Assembly: GCF_001310955.1 (NCBI RefSeq)
Contig: NZ_BAZX01000013.1
Coordinates: forward strand, 62,001-126,000
Reading direction: 5' to 3'
Source of the DNA: Marinifilum fragile JCM 15579
GTDB taxonomy: Bacteria > Bacteroidota > Bacteroidia > Bacteroidales > Marinifilaceae
DNA length: 64,000 bases
Of this stretch, positions 48,903-57,663 are shown in pieces. Below the pieces are notes generated by a model. That model saw only the letters and a list, made by a program, of their open reading frames with translations. It searched no databases and was not told the DNA's origin. Positions within the stretch are counted from its first letter, which is position 1. The number at the start of each line of letters is the position of its first letter. The position numbers were made by a program, and so were the translations under genes.

Positions 48903-49205
48903 TAAAAATGCATCGGACAGGAAGATTTTAGATCGATTTACTTTTGTAGAAGGGGATAAAATGTTGCCGATATGCCCATTGTTTTTTGCAGAAGGCTCTG
49001 CGATGAGGAATTGATATCCTTCAATTTTTAAAAATGCATTCGTCACTAAGATGATACAGTAATTTATTTTTGTAGAAGCCTATAAAATCCAGCCTATGTT
49101 CCCATTATTTTTTCACGATGCACCCTTCATGATGATTTTATACCCATCTACTTTTGTGGGAAGGGGTAAAATGGTGATAAAATGGCCTTCCTTTTTTTGC
49201 AATTC
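48903..49205 (+). repeat. Three degenerate repeats each with a TAnnTTTG box
   Basis: TAAAAATGCAT at 48903 and 49029 and the boxes TACTTTTG (48939-48946) and TATTTTTG (49065-49072) are both offset by exactly 126 bases. A third copy has TACTTTTG at 49149-49156. Each box is followed by GTAGAAG/GTGGGAAG and then TAAAAT. Confidence 0.65.
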
Positions 49206-49622
49206 GTAGGTAGCTATGATTTGATATGCTTCAAATTTTTTAGAAGGCAAATAAATGTAGCTGGCAAATCCATTTTAGAAAAACGAAAGGGGAATTGATG
49301 GGATTTGATATACTTCTCAAAAAAACGAAGGAGGTATCAGCAGCATGTTGAATCCTATTTTATAAAAAAAGAATGAAAGCAGTTAGATCATATATGCTTT
49401 TGGAGTAAAATTGGACTTTTAAAATATGTTATGCAGCATAATGTTTTGGTGGAAGAACGGTTTGTTTAGGCTTTTTAAGTTGATTTTGATTGGCGTAACG
49501 TATTGATGTTTATTTTATTGTCTTGATAAAAATGGAAAGTCTGTTTAATTTTATATGGTGTATGTATCACATACATAATTCAACCATGACAATGTGAATC
49601 AGAGCTGTTTATTTACCCACAG

Positions 49623-49656
49623 GTAACCCCAAAAGTGATGAGGTTGCTTATTTTTT
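49623..49656 (+). terminator. Hairpin with T-run in the DUF6261 leader
   Basis: GTAACC (49623-49628) pairs with GGTTGC (49642-49647), one wobble, then TTATTTTTT. It ends 20 bases before the start codon, so it may be a terminator or an attenuator. Confidence 0.4.
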
Positions 49657-49675
49657 AATTTTAAATTAGAAGCAA

Positions 49676-50413
49676 ATGAAAGTGGAAAAATTTAGTGCTG
49701 CACGATTCAGAAATGCAGAATTGATTTCATTGGGTGATGACAGTGTGCGTATTTGCAAGGTACACGATTGGAGTACATCACCGGTTCAAGCTCTTTATGC
49801 GAATACAGAAAGTTCGTTGAGCAAGTTTAAAACTCAGGTTAATAAGGCTTCAACAACGAGTGAAACCGCCGAGGTTCGTGAGTTGGATGCACAATTTAAC
49901 CATTCGTGGCGGGCTGGTAAACTGTATTGCCAGGCCTACCTGTTAAGTCCGGTTAAAGCTGAACGCGAAGCTGCCACTGTATTGTATGATTTGGCAAAAA
50001 CACATGGTATTAATCTACACAACGAAAGTTTACCGGTGCAAAATGCCAATGCTCGTTTGTATTTAAAAGATTGTGAAACGATTCAAAACGTAAAGGATGC
50101 CATTGCTGCGATTCAATTCCAGCCTTTTGTAGATCGAATCAAAACCAATCTTGACAATGTAGAGGCAGGCATCGTAAACCGTGATGAAAAAGCGAGTAGC
50201 GAACATCGCGAAATCGACATCAAGGAGTTTCGTGTGAAACTGACCAAGGATCTCAATAGCCTTTATCAGTATCTGGAACTAATGTCGGAGTTGAACGGCG
50301 AAGGCGAATTTACCGATATGCTCATGCTAATTAACGAAAGCATCCGCAAAATTGAGCATTCGATTAGCATCAGAAGCAAACAGGCGAAAGAGGAGGAGGT
50401 AGTAGAAGAATAG
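49676..50413 (+). CDS. DUF6261 family protein
   Basis: 245 residues, soluble and largely helical, beginning MKVEKFSAARFRNAELISLGDDSVRIC, which fits the DUF6261 family of Bacteroidota. It has no signal peptide. The last third is charged and probably coiled, ending EEEVVEE. Function unknown. Monocistronic, with a strong terminator after it and a repeat-rich leader before. Confidence 0.8.
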   Translation: MKVEKFSAARFRNAELISLGDDSVRICKVHDWSTSPVQALYANTESSLSKFKTQVNKASTTSETAEVRELDAQFNHSWRAGKLYCQAYLLSPVKAEREAATVLYDLAKTHGINLHNESLPVQNANARLYLKDCETIQNVKDAIAAIQFQPFVDRIKTNLDNVEAGIVNRDEKASSEHREIDIKEFRVKLTKDLNSLYQYLELMSELNGEGEFTDMLMLINESIRKIEHSISIRSKQAKEEEVVEE

Positions 50414-50434
50414 TTTGAAAGTAATGGATATGAA

Positions 50435-50473
50435 ATCGCCCCACTGGATTTATTCTGGTGGGGCGAGTTTTCT
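50435..50473 (+). terminator. DUF6261 gene terminator
   Basis: TCGCCCCAC (50435-50443) pairs with GTGGGGCGA (50457-50465), followed by GTTTTCT. Confidence 0.85.
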
Positions 50474-50489
50474 ATGATTTAGTTCTTTT

Positions 50490-52182
50490 TTATTTCTGTG
50501 TAATACCCTTATCAGTTGTATTTTTAATTACCACAATAGCCTTTTCCAATACTTCATCTTTTTGGGCTTTTATACCTTCAAGAGTTGGTTTTACCTCAAT
50601 ATCGGGAATAATCCCAATGCGTTGTGTTTCCCTACTATCAGGATAAAATACGCCAATGCCGGTCATGTAGCTTTTAAATTCACCTGGAATATTTAACAGG
50701 GAAACATTACCATCGGCACCTGAGGTCTGACTTCCTATTACAATTGCGTTAGGAGCAGTTTGCAGACACATGGTGGTAAATTCGGCATGGCTTTGTGTTG
50801 TTTCATTCACTAGAATTACAACTTGTCCATTGTATTTAGGACCTTCCTTACCACCACATTTTATGCTTTGAGTCCAGGTGAATTTACCTGGATAATTCAG
50901 ATTGGGTATGGTAAACTTCACAAATTCCTTCGGTTTTTCATTCAGATAGTTGGAAATATCGTACATGCTTCCTCTAGGATAGTTTCTAACATCAAAAACA
51001 ATGGCTTTGGTATTCATCAGGCTGTCCATCATAGCAGGAACATCCTTGCGATCCAGTATTCCCATATTTACGTATCCTATGTTGTTTTCTAGTATTTTCC
51101 ATTTGGGATCATTGCTCTTTTCAGGACTGAATTTACTAAAAGGATACCTTCTGATGATTTTACAATGACTCTTTCCTTCGCGAATAAATTCAATATTAAG
51201 GGAATCGGTAGAACCGTTGAAAATGCAGTTGTATGCATTTCGTAATTTCACCGAAGCATTGGATGCATGAATGTATTTGTTCCTTTCTTGAAGAATTTTT
51301 GATATGGATTTACCATCAACTTTTGTAACGATATCACCTATTTGTAAATCATCTTCTTCAGCAAGCATTCGGTCATAAAATCCTGTAATTATTGCCTGAT
51401 CATCTATGATTTTAAATCTTGCGGGTATCCATTGCAATCCAAAATACTGATTGGTGTGGCAGGTTCTTAATCCTGCATGACTGTCGTTAATCTTTACAAC
51501 CAGTTCCAACATTGCCAAATGAAATTCCTCTTCCGATTGGCAGTTCGTAAACTTTGGAATCATTTCCAATAATACTTCATCCCAATTCTGATCCATCTGG
51601 TATTTGTATGGGAAAAAGTACTCAATGATGTTCCAGTATTTGAACAAGCTTAATAATCTGTACTCTTTTTTTGTCCAGTCAAAGTTGTTGTGTAAAGGTC
51701 TCATTTTTCAGTTGAATGTTCCCAACATATGGTGTAGAAGAAACATAGTAATGATCTCCCTGCGCGCGATTTTCTTCTATGAATTTTAATTTGGTACACA
51801 ACTCTTTGCTAAATATTTCTTCGTTGCTAATCCAAGCGAGGTTGAAGTTCTTGTTAAAATATTGATCCGCAGGTATTGTATCTACAATGGTAATGTTTGG
51901 TACTTCCCCTAAAGAGTTGATTAGTTCTAAGTATACTTTCGATAATTCCTCTCGGTTGCCTGCTTCTTTTATTTGAGGCAGGACGGTGAACAATTGTTTG
52001 TCCCAATAAAAAGGATCCTTTCCAATATTTGGGTGATAATATTTCAAAAAGCCCCAAATCTTTGCTGTGCTTGCTAATTTTTTGGTTTCCCAAAGTCTGT
52101 TTTGTGTTTGAAAATAGGAAACAGTAAGATAGGATAACAGACCAATAATTATAATGGTCATCAGTAATCTTGATCTCTTCAT
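50490..52182 (-). CDS. S41-family (C-terminal processing-type) peptidase (frameshifted)
   Basis: Envelope serine protease with N-terminal anchor helix (about 7-25), then a helical pro-region with LWETKKLASTAKIWGFLKYYHPN, a second WTKKEYRLLSLFKYWNIIEYFFP segment, a PDZ-like part (DDLQIGDIVTKVDGKSI) and the protease core NIGYVNMGILDRKD, AIVFDVRNYPRG, and VNETTQSHAEFTTM, where the Ser is the likely nucleophile. The first frame stops at 51679; the rest begins M-R-P-L-H-N-N-F-D. Removing one A from the five-A run (plus strand T at 51703-51707) joins them, about 564 residues. Confidence 0.88.
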
Positions 52183-52572
52183 GTTGTGTATAGTATTTTG
52201 TTTATGTTGAAATGATTACCTAAAACTAATAATTATTATTAGTAAATATTGTTATGGTTAAATTAAAAAAAGTTAAAAAAAGTATTTATATGTATCCTAT
52301 TGGGAAATATATGTTTATACGATTGTATTTGAAATAAACATCAGTAAATAATATAAGAGTCCACCAATTGTTTTTGCAACAAATGCCAGGCGAATTGAAA
52401 GTATCGCATGCAAAATTGCCTGTTGAACTTATTTTGTTGGGGTGGTTTGGAAAGGAATCAATACCTTAGTAAGGCGTTGTGATGAAAAATAAAATATTTT
52501 GCATCAAGCGCAAGTTTTTTTGTGAATGGGTGTCTAAGCTATTAAATTCACAATCATAGTATAGAAATCTCA
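52183..52572. other. 390-base gap upstream of the sigma factor gene
   Basis: No gene. AT-rich start-side of the divergent S41 gene and, at its right end, the candidate ECF promoter (52507-52537). Nothing else recognised. Confidence 0.6.
52507..52537 (+). promoter_or_regulatory. Candidate autoregulated ECF promoter, copy 1
   Basis: AGCGCAAGTTTTTT (52507-52520), 10 bases, TGTCTAA (52531-52537), 35 bases before the sigma factor start. The same arrangement recurs at 53147-53177. Confidence 0.7.
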
Positions 52573-53148
52573 ATGAAGGAACAGGAGTTAATCGAAGAAC
52601 TCAAACTTGGAAATCAAGCAGCCTTTCGCCATTTGGTGGAAAGCTACCAATCGATGGTAGTGAATACCGCAATGGGGATGATCCACAATATGGCAGATGC
52701 CGAAGATGTGGCACAGGAGGTTTTTATTCAGGTGTACAATTCCATCTATGATTTCAGGCTTGAGTCGAGTTTAAAGACCTGGATCTACAGAATTACTATT
52801 ACTCGTTCGCTAAATGCTATTCGCAGTAAGGGAAGAAAGAGTTTCTTTACCAGATTGGAGGATTTATTTTTTACGAAACGTGAGGTTGGTATTGGAGAAA
52901 GTAGCTTGCCTAATCCTCAAAAGAGATTGGAAGAAATGGACCATAGCGAAGCCATTCAATCGGCAATGAATACACTTCCTGATAATCAGAAAGTAGCTTT
53001 TACACTTAGTAAGTATGAAGACTTAAGCTACAAGGAAATTGCGGAGGTGATGCAGGTTTCGAAATCCTCGGTAGAATCATTGCTGTATAGGGCAAAGGTG
53101 AATCTACAGAAAAAATTATTGGATTATTACAAAAATTTTAATGAGTAG
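52573..53148 (+). CDS. ECF-type RNA polymerase sigma factor
   Basis: 191 residues. Region 2: FRHLVESYQSMVVNTAMGMI, ADAEDVAQEVFIQVYNSI and WIYRITITRSLNAIRSKG. Region 4: LPDNQKVAFTLSKYEDLSYKEIAEVM and SKSSVESLLYRAKVNLQKKL, a helix-turn-helix for the -35 element. Followed by a zinc-finger anti-sigma gene, so activity is probably held by a membrane anti-sigma factor until envelope stress. The candidate promoters on both sides suggest autoregulation. Confidence 0.95.
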   Translation: MKEQELIEELKLGNQAAFRHLVESYQSMVVNTAMGMIHNMADAEDVAQEVFIQVYNSIYDFRLESSLKTWIYRITITRSLNAIRSKGRKSFFTRLEDLFFTKREVGIGESSLPNPQKRLEEMDHSEAIQSAMNTLPDNQKVAFTLSKYEDLSYKEIAEVMQVSKSSVESLLYRAKVNLQKKLLDYYKNFNE

Positions 53149-53177
53149 CGCAAGTTTTTTCTCAAGTTAGTGTCAAA
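53147..53177 (+). promoter_or_regulatory. Candidate autoregulated ECF promoter, copy 2
   Basis: AGCGCAAGTTTTTT (53147-53160), 10 bases, TGTCAAA (53171-53177). It begins on the sigma factor stop codon and ends 16 bases before the anti-sigma ATG. Confidence 0.7.
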
Positions 53178-53193
53178 TACTAAAACAAGAACA

Positions 53194-53631
53194 ATGAACT
53201 GTAAGGATTTAAAAAGCAAATTGATTTTTTATGTGGAGGGGGAACTCTCTGCAGATGAAATGAGAAGCTTTCGTCATCACCTTAATCACTGCAAGGAATG
53301 CAGTAATAGTGTGAGTTTGCTCAAGGAAACCTTTGGTGCCATTGAGAAAGAGAAAGCAATGGAGGTGAATCCTTATTTACTGTCAAAAACCATGAACAGA
53401 TTAAAAGAGCAGGAGAGAGGACAGTATGAATCAAAGCTATCTCAAGTTCTTCGACCAGTATTTATTGGGTTCATGTTTATGGTTGCAATAGGAGGAGGTA
53501 TTTTTATGGGAGCAAATTTTGCTGGTGAACCTTCGCCAATTAAGCACTCCGATTTAATTGATCCCTATTTTAACGAAATGCAGGGCGAAAGTATTGAAAT
53601 GTTCTTCTTAAATGATATGCCAGATGAATAG
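53194..53631 (+). CDS. Zinc-finger anti-sigma factor
   Basis: About 145 residues from the ATG at 53194 (an upstream in-frame GTG at 53170 lies inside the candidate promoter, so I reject it). N-terminal putative zinc-finger MNCKDLKSKLIFYVEGELSADEM and HHLNHCKECSNSV (HxxxCxxC), then a linker, one transmembrane helix (about 97-118, VFIGFMFMVAIGGGIFMGA) and a short periplasmic tail. Expected to bind the ECF sigma factor at the inner membrane. Confidence 0.9.
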   Translation: MNCKDLKSKLIFYVEGELSADEMRSFRHHLNHCKECSNSVSLLKETFGAIEKEKAMEVNPYLLSKTMNRLKEQERGQYESKLSQVLRPVFIGFMFMVAIGGGIFMGANFAGEPSPIKHSDLIDPYFNEMQGESIEMFFLNDMPDE

Positions 53632-54151
53632 ATCGAGAAAAATATGGATGTGGCTTGCTTTAATCCTTTTGGCAACCAACTTGTCAACCATCGGTTCGTT
53701 TTGGTATCACACTTACCAAGAAAAAAAGGAAGTTGTAAAGCCTGAGATGCCTGTGGAATATCGCATTCGATTCTTGAAAGATCAATTGGGTTTGAATGAG
53801 GAGCAGAAAAATTATTTCAAATCTTTAAACAGAGATTACAATCGAAATGCGAATCAAATCATGCTTAGCTTGAATGCCCTACGTCAGGAAATGTTGGAAA
53901 ATTTAGGTGAGGAAACTTGCGATTCAGTACGAATGAAAGAGATCGCAAATGAAATTGGAGAAAAGCATGAAGAATTGAAATTGGCTACGGTTCAATTTTA
54001 TTTGGATATGAAAGGGGAGTTGAATAAGGAGCAACAAACCAAACTCTACGATTTGTTTAGTAGCTTAATACAAAAGAGTGAAGAGGTAAAAACACCAAGA
54101 GGAAAAAGAAAAGGAAGGGGAGAAGGCAAAGGTCATGGTCCCTGGCATTAA
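53624..54151 (+). CDS. CpxP/ZraP-like membrane-anchored periplasmic protein
   Basis: About 175 residues. The ATG at 53624 overlaps the anti-sigma stop by 8 bases, showing translational coupling. N-terminal anchor helix (WMWLALILLATNLSTIGSFWY), then a helical heavy-metal-sensor-type domain with FLKDQLGLNEEQKNYFKSLNRDY and LNKEQQTKLYDLF (both LxxxQ-type), and a basic Gly/Arg/His tail (KRKGRGEGKGHGPWH) that may bind metal. Likely a stress sensor or chaperone feeding the sigma module. Confidence 0.85.
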   Translation: MNRSRKIWMWLALILLATNLSTIGSFWYHTYQEKKEVVKPEMPVEYRIRFLKDQLGLNEEQKNYFKSLNRDYNRNANQIMLSLNALRQEMLENLGEETCDSVRMKEIANEIGEKHEELKLATVQFYLDMKGELNKEQQTKLYDLFSSLIQKSEEVKTPRGKRKGRGEGKGHGPWH

Positions 54152-54247
54152 AAATCAATAAATAATATAGATAATAAACCAATTTAGAGAGTGATGAACT
54201 GTCGCTTTCAGGGCATTCTATGCCCAAAAAATTAAAAACAAACAGAT

Positions 54248-54721
54248 ATGAAACGAACATCTTTAATCAAAAAACTAGGAAGTAGCTTAATCATTATTCT
54301 TTTGCTAACACTGTCATTTGGTACCGATGCTCAGAGCAGACGAAATGCAGATTGTACTCAGATCAGTAATTTGAGTGAGCAGCAGAATGATCAGTTAAGT
54401 GAATTGAAAACCAAGCATTTTAAGGTGATGGATGACTTGCGTGCCAAAAGACGAGCATGTACCACAACCGAAGAAAAAGCGCAGGTGAGAAATGAAATGC
54501 AGGCTGAAGTGAACAGACACAAGAAGGCTGTGAATGAAATTCTGACACCAGAACAGAGAGCTCAGTATGCACAAAGTACTCCAAGAGGAGGATGTGCATA
54601 TAACAGAAGTGGACGAAGAGGTGGTAATGACAATTGCAATGTTAATACCAACTCTTGTAGAAGGGGTAAAGGTCGTATGGGAAAAGGTGCTTGCCGATCC
54701 AATAACCGACGAAACTTTTAA
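54248..54721 (+). CDS. Spy/CpxP-like secreted protein with Cys/Arg-rich tail
   Basis: 157 residues with a signal peptide (ending TDAQS). The helical core (LSEQQNDQLSELKTKHFKVMDDLRAKRRAC, ILTPEQRAQYAQ) has the LTPEQ-type motif of Spy/CpxP proteins. The last 50 residues are low complexity, rich in Gly, Arg, Asn and Cys (GGCAYNRSGRRGG, CNVNTNSCRRGKG). It follows the cluster by about 95 bases. A periplasmic chaperone or metal binder is likely; not shown. Confidence 0.8.
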   Translation: MKRTSLIKKLGSSLIIILLLTLSFGTDAQSRRNADCTQISNLSEQQNDQLSELKTKHFKVMDDLRAKRRACTTTEEKAQVRNEMQAEVNRHKKAVNEILTPEQRAQYAQSTPRGGCAYNRSGRRGGNDNCNVNTNSCRRGKGRMGKGACRSNNRRNF

Positions 54722-54807
54722 GAGGAAATAAACTCTGATATGTGGAATTAATCGTGGAGGTGCTGTGGTTGATTCGGTATGACATTAACTTTAAAATTTA
54801 AGATCAA

Positions 54808-55548
54808 ATGAAGAACAAAATGACAAAATTTGCTGTAGCAATTATTGCGGTACTTGGATGGTTTGCCTGCGATAATGAGAATGATAATGTGGAGAATGAG
54901 ATGTTGAACGATTTGCCTTTGGTTGAAGTAACAACAGATGGTTATACCAATGTGTTGACATCGAATCTGAAAACAGTTTTGGCTAGCGAAACAACAAGCC
55001 CGCTGAGTGGTGAAGAAGAGGGCTTGTTGTTGATGAGAGAGGAAGAGTTGCTTGCTCATGACGTGTATAGCTTGTTCGAAGAACTGTATGAATTGAAAAT
55101 TTTTAGCAATATCACAAGTTCAGAAGCAACTCATGCTCAAGCCATGCTTGATTTATTGAATCTGTTTGGATTGGAGGATCCAGCTACGGGTGTTGCTGGA
55201 GTTTATACCAATGAAACATTACAAACCCTATATGCTGAATTAACTGAAAAGGGAAAAGTATCGGTGGAGGAAGCACTTAAGGTTGGTGCCTTTATTGAGG
55301 AAGTTGATATAAAGGATTTGGAAGAGTTGATAGGTGAAACTGAAAATGAAGAGATCTTGTTGGTATATGATAATTTACAAAGAGGATCAAGAAATCACTT
55401 GCGTGCTTTTGTAAAAGTTTTGAAATCATATGATATTGTCTATGTGCCAAGTGTATTGACTCAGGAGGATTTTGATGCGATTATTAATTCTGATATTGAA
55501 AAAGGAAATGGTTGCAGAAATTCTTATAGATATCAGCATGGTAAATGA
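54808..55548 (+). CDS. DUF2202 ferritin-like lipoprotein
   Basis: 246 residues. Lipobox GWFAC then acidic DNENDN. A four-helix ferritin-like DUF2202 domain (about 75-215): LLLMREEELLAHDVY, NITSSEATHAQAMLDLL, and NLQRGSRNHLRAF, where Glu and His could bind a di-metal centre. Last in the ECF cluster and the probable effector, perhaps against metal or oxidative stress. Function of the family is unproven. Confidence 0.85.
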   Translation: MKNKMTKFAVAIIAVLGWFACDNENDNVENEMLNDLPLVEVTTDGYTNVLTSNLKTVLASETTSPLSGEEEGLLLMREEELLAHDVYSLFEELYELKIFSNITSSEATHAQAMLDLLNLFGLEDPATGVAGVYTNETLQTLYAELTEKGKVSVEEALKVGAFIEEVDIKDLEELIGETENEEILLVYDNLQRGSRNHLRAFVKVLKSYDIVYVPSVLTQEDFDAIINSDIEKGNGCRNSYRYQHGK

Positions 55549-55639
55549 GGGAATTAATGAGAGTAAGAATTAGGTAATGGTAGTAGTGGCAACAACTGAA
55601 ATATAGGAAGTTGCTAAAAAAAAAGTGGATTTTTAAAAT

Positions 55640-55680
55640 GGAAACACCTCTCTGGAATTTACTGGAGAGGTGTTTTTATT
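55640..55680 (+). terminator. Terminator of the ECF cluster
   Basis: AAACACCTCTC (55642-55652) pairs with GAGAGGTGTTT (55665-55675), then TT. Inner bases extend the stem. Confidence 0.9.
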
Positions 55681-55892
55681 TGTATAAGCTAAAGAAATAT
55701 TCTGATTGAAAATGATTTAGTCTCCTTTTTTGGGGATTAAGGGATTGAGTGTGGAAGAATCATACAGTTGTATATCGATTTTACATGTAACTAATACGAG
55801 TAACTGGAAGCTGTTTTCTTGGCTTTAAAGCTTTGAGATTAGGGTTTTTTCCTTAAGTTTGATTTGAAATCATAAAAAATCAAATTAGACAA

Positions 55893-56207
55893 ATGGAAAT
55901 CAGAAAAAACGAGACACAATTGGTGTGTATCGCCAAATTTATAGCCAACGAAGGTGAAGTTGATCAGTTGATTCAGAATCTACATAAATTAATTCCAATT
56001 ACATTGCAAGAGGGTGGATGCATTCGCTACGAATTGAATCAATGTATTGATGAGCCAAACAGAATCACTTTCATCGAAAAATGGTACGATCAGGTAACTT
56101 TTGATGCGCATTGCAATAAGCCTTATATCGTAGAATTCTTTAATGATGGTAAACCACATCACGTAAAAGAGTTTGAAGTGACATTGCATAAAGAGTTGTT
56201 GCCGTAA
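55893..56207 (+). CDS. Antibiotic biosynthesis monooxygenase (ABM/YgiN-type) fold protein
   Basis: 104 residues, single ABM domain: LVCIAKFIANEGEVDQLIQNLHKLIPITLQEGGCIRYEL, ITFIEKWYDQVTFDAHCNKPYIVEFF. Dimeric ferredoxin-like fold; family members act on quinones, haem or as stress proteins. Substrate unknown. Stand-alone gene. Confidence 0.9.
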   Translation: MEIRKNETQLVCIAKFIANEGEVDQLIQNLHKLIPITLQEGGCIRYELNQCIDEPNRITFIEKWYDQVTFDAHCNKPYIVEFFNDGKPHHVKEFEVTLHKELLP

Positions 56208-56299
56208 AGAATTACAAATTACAATTTGGCAGTTTAAGATTCCTACTAAAAGTTTGGATTCTCAGTTACTAATCTCTTTTTGAGGTGGTTCAATAAAAT

Positions 56300-56338
56300 A
56301 AAAGGGAAATCGGATACAATCCAATTTCCCTTTTTCTA
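56300..56338. terminator. Bidirectional terminator
   Basis: AAAGGGAAAT (56301-56310) pairs with ATTTCCCTTT (56324-56333), with an inner GGAT/ATCC stem, between the converging ABM and acetate transporter genes. Confidence 0.85.
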
Positions 56339-56364
56339 TTTTATAATAAAAGAATAAACGCTGC

Positions 56365-56961
56365 TTATTTTGTTGCAGTGCTTAATTCTTTTTCTCCAGC
56401 TTTAAGCCACGCTTCGCCAACTCCTAAAATGTTTCTTCCTGCAACACCATTGATAATAATGGCTGCCATCATGTACCAAGCTGCAAGTGCACACACAATT
56501 AATACGTAAGCTGCAGCTGTATTCATAGCTGGGAATCCAAAGTGTCCTAAATCCAAAAGGATGAACCCAAGTAATAAAATACTAAAGGTAGTTGCCATGG
56601 CTCCATGAATGAATAGTGAAGCAATCCATAGAATCATTGTGAAGAAAGTGTAAGCAAGAAGGAAGAAGCCCACATCAGTTCCTGAAGATTTATAGATACC
56701 AAAGTGGTTCAATACCCATACAATTCCGATACTGATCCAGAAAGCTCCATAAGCTGAAAATGCTGCAAAACCGAAGTTGTTACCGTTTTTGTGTTCTAAT
56801 AAACCTGCACACAATTGTGCAATTCCTCCAAAAGCAAAACCTACTGCCAATACTGGACCTAATCCGCATAGTCCTAGGTTATGAAATTGTAATAAAAGGG
56901 TACTTAACCCAAAACCTCCTAATCCGACAACTGCCGGATTTCCTAAATTTACGTTGTTCAT
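56365..56961 (-). CDS. satP: Acetate/succinate uptake transporter (AceTr, GPR1/FUN34/YaaH family)
   Basis: 198 residues with six membrane helices. The signature NPAVVGLGGFGLSTLLL stands for the family's NPAPLGL, and FSAYGAFWISIGIVW matches FAYGGFW-type. Exchanges acetate/succinate with protons across the inner membrane. Standalone gene. Confidence 0.92.
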   Translation of the reverse strand: MNNVNLGNPAVVGLGGFGLSTLLLQFHNLGLCGLGPVLAVGFAFGGIAQLCAGLLEHKNGNNFGFAAFSAYGAFWISIGIVWVLNHFGIYKSSGTDVGFFLLAYTFFTMILWIASLFIHGAMATTFSILLLGFILLDLGHFGFPAMNTAAAYVLIVCALAAWYMMAAIIINGVAGRNILGVGEAWLKAGEKELSTATK

Positions 56962-57237
56962 CGCTTAGTTAATTTTATCCTAGATTGAGCGGCAAAACTA
57001 AGAAAATGCAAAACAGCTATTTAAAGCGATTTGTAGTTTAAAAACATATCTTCTATGCAATATTTTGCTTTGAAAAATGTAAGTTCATGATCAACAGTGT
57101 TGTGTAGATGGTATAGACTTTATTGTAATTTGATGTTGTGTTGTACAATAGTTGTTGTAACAATTAGATTGATAGATTTTTATGCAAAAATATACCTCAA
57201 GATTTAATACTAAGGATTTAAGTGAATTTATCCGTTC

Positions 57238-57417
57238 TTATTTTTCAGGAGTATTACTCGTGTAGAAAGTGATTTCACTACCATTTATGATGTCAGTGTG
57301 CTTTGTTGTGAAGTTATTAAGAGTTTTACCGTTTACTTCAACTTTGTCCACAAAAACATTTTCCTTCGATTGATTTATTGTATTCACAACAAATGGGTTT
57401 CCATTTATGAGGAGTGA
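57238..57417 (-). pseudogene. Fossil C-terminal fragment of a GH92 alpha-mannosidase
   Basis: The frame reads NQSKENVFVDKVEVNGKTL, KHTDIINGSEITFY and SNTPEK. It matches the C-terminal sandwich of the intact GH92 genes here (NSKENVFINDISLNGK, KHSDIQKGGELRFDMS). The rest of the gene is missing; upstream (57418-57525) another frame gives a GVTFTITAPN-like stretch, consistent with decay. No signal peptide or start. A remnant, not a functional gene. Confidence 0.7.
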
Positions 57418-57663
57418 ATTTTTGTTGTAACAAAGATGGATAGGTAAAAACTTAAGTTTGGTGCAGTGATGGTGAAAGTGACTCCTGATTGTAGCACATT
57501 TAATCCTTTTTACTATAGGTTCCATGAGGTGCAGAATAAAGATGATTTGTTTTGAGAAAAATATTTTGTATAGAATTTCAATATCCTTAATTTAGTCTTT
57601 CTGTTAAATTTAGTTATTGATAATAAAAAACTATTGATATCACTTTAAACCAATTTTTTAAAA

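Larger units (their letters stand above)
48388..49675. other. 1.29-kb gene-free region
   Basis: No credible coding region on either strand. AT-rich, with frequent T-runs. The right-hand part (48903-49205) holds degenerate repeats with promoter-like boxes, and a hairpin with T-run lies at 49623-49656 just before the DUF6261 gene. The left part (48427-48900) shows nothing I can name. Confidence 0.65.

Noticed and set aside
48903-49205. CRISPR array
   Set aside because: Only three diverged copies, unequal spacing, no cas genes.
53170-53193. GTG start for the anti-sigma gene
   Set aside because: It lies within the candidate ECF promoter; the ATG at 53194 begins the conserved zinc-finger pattern.
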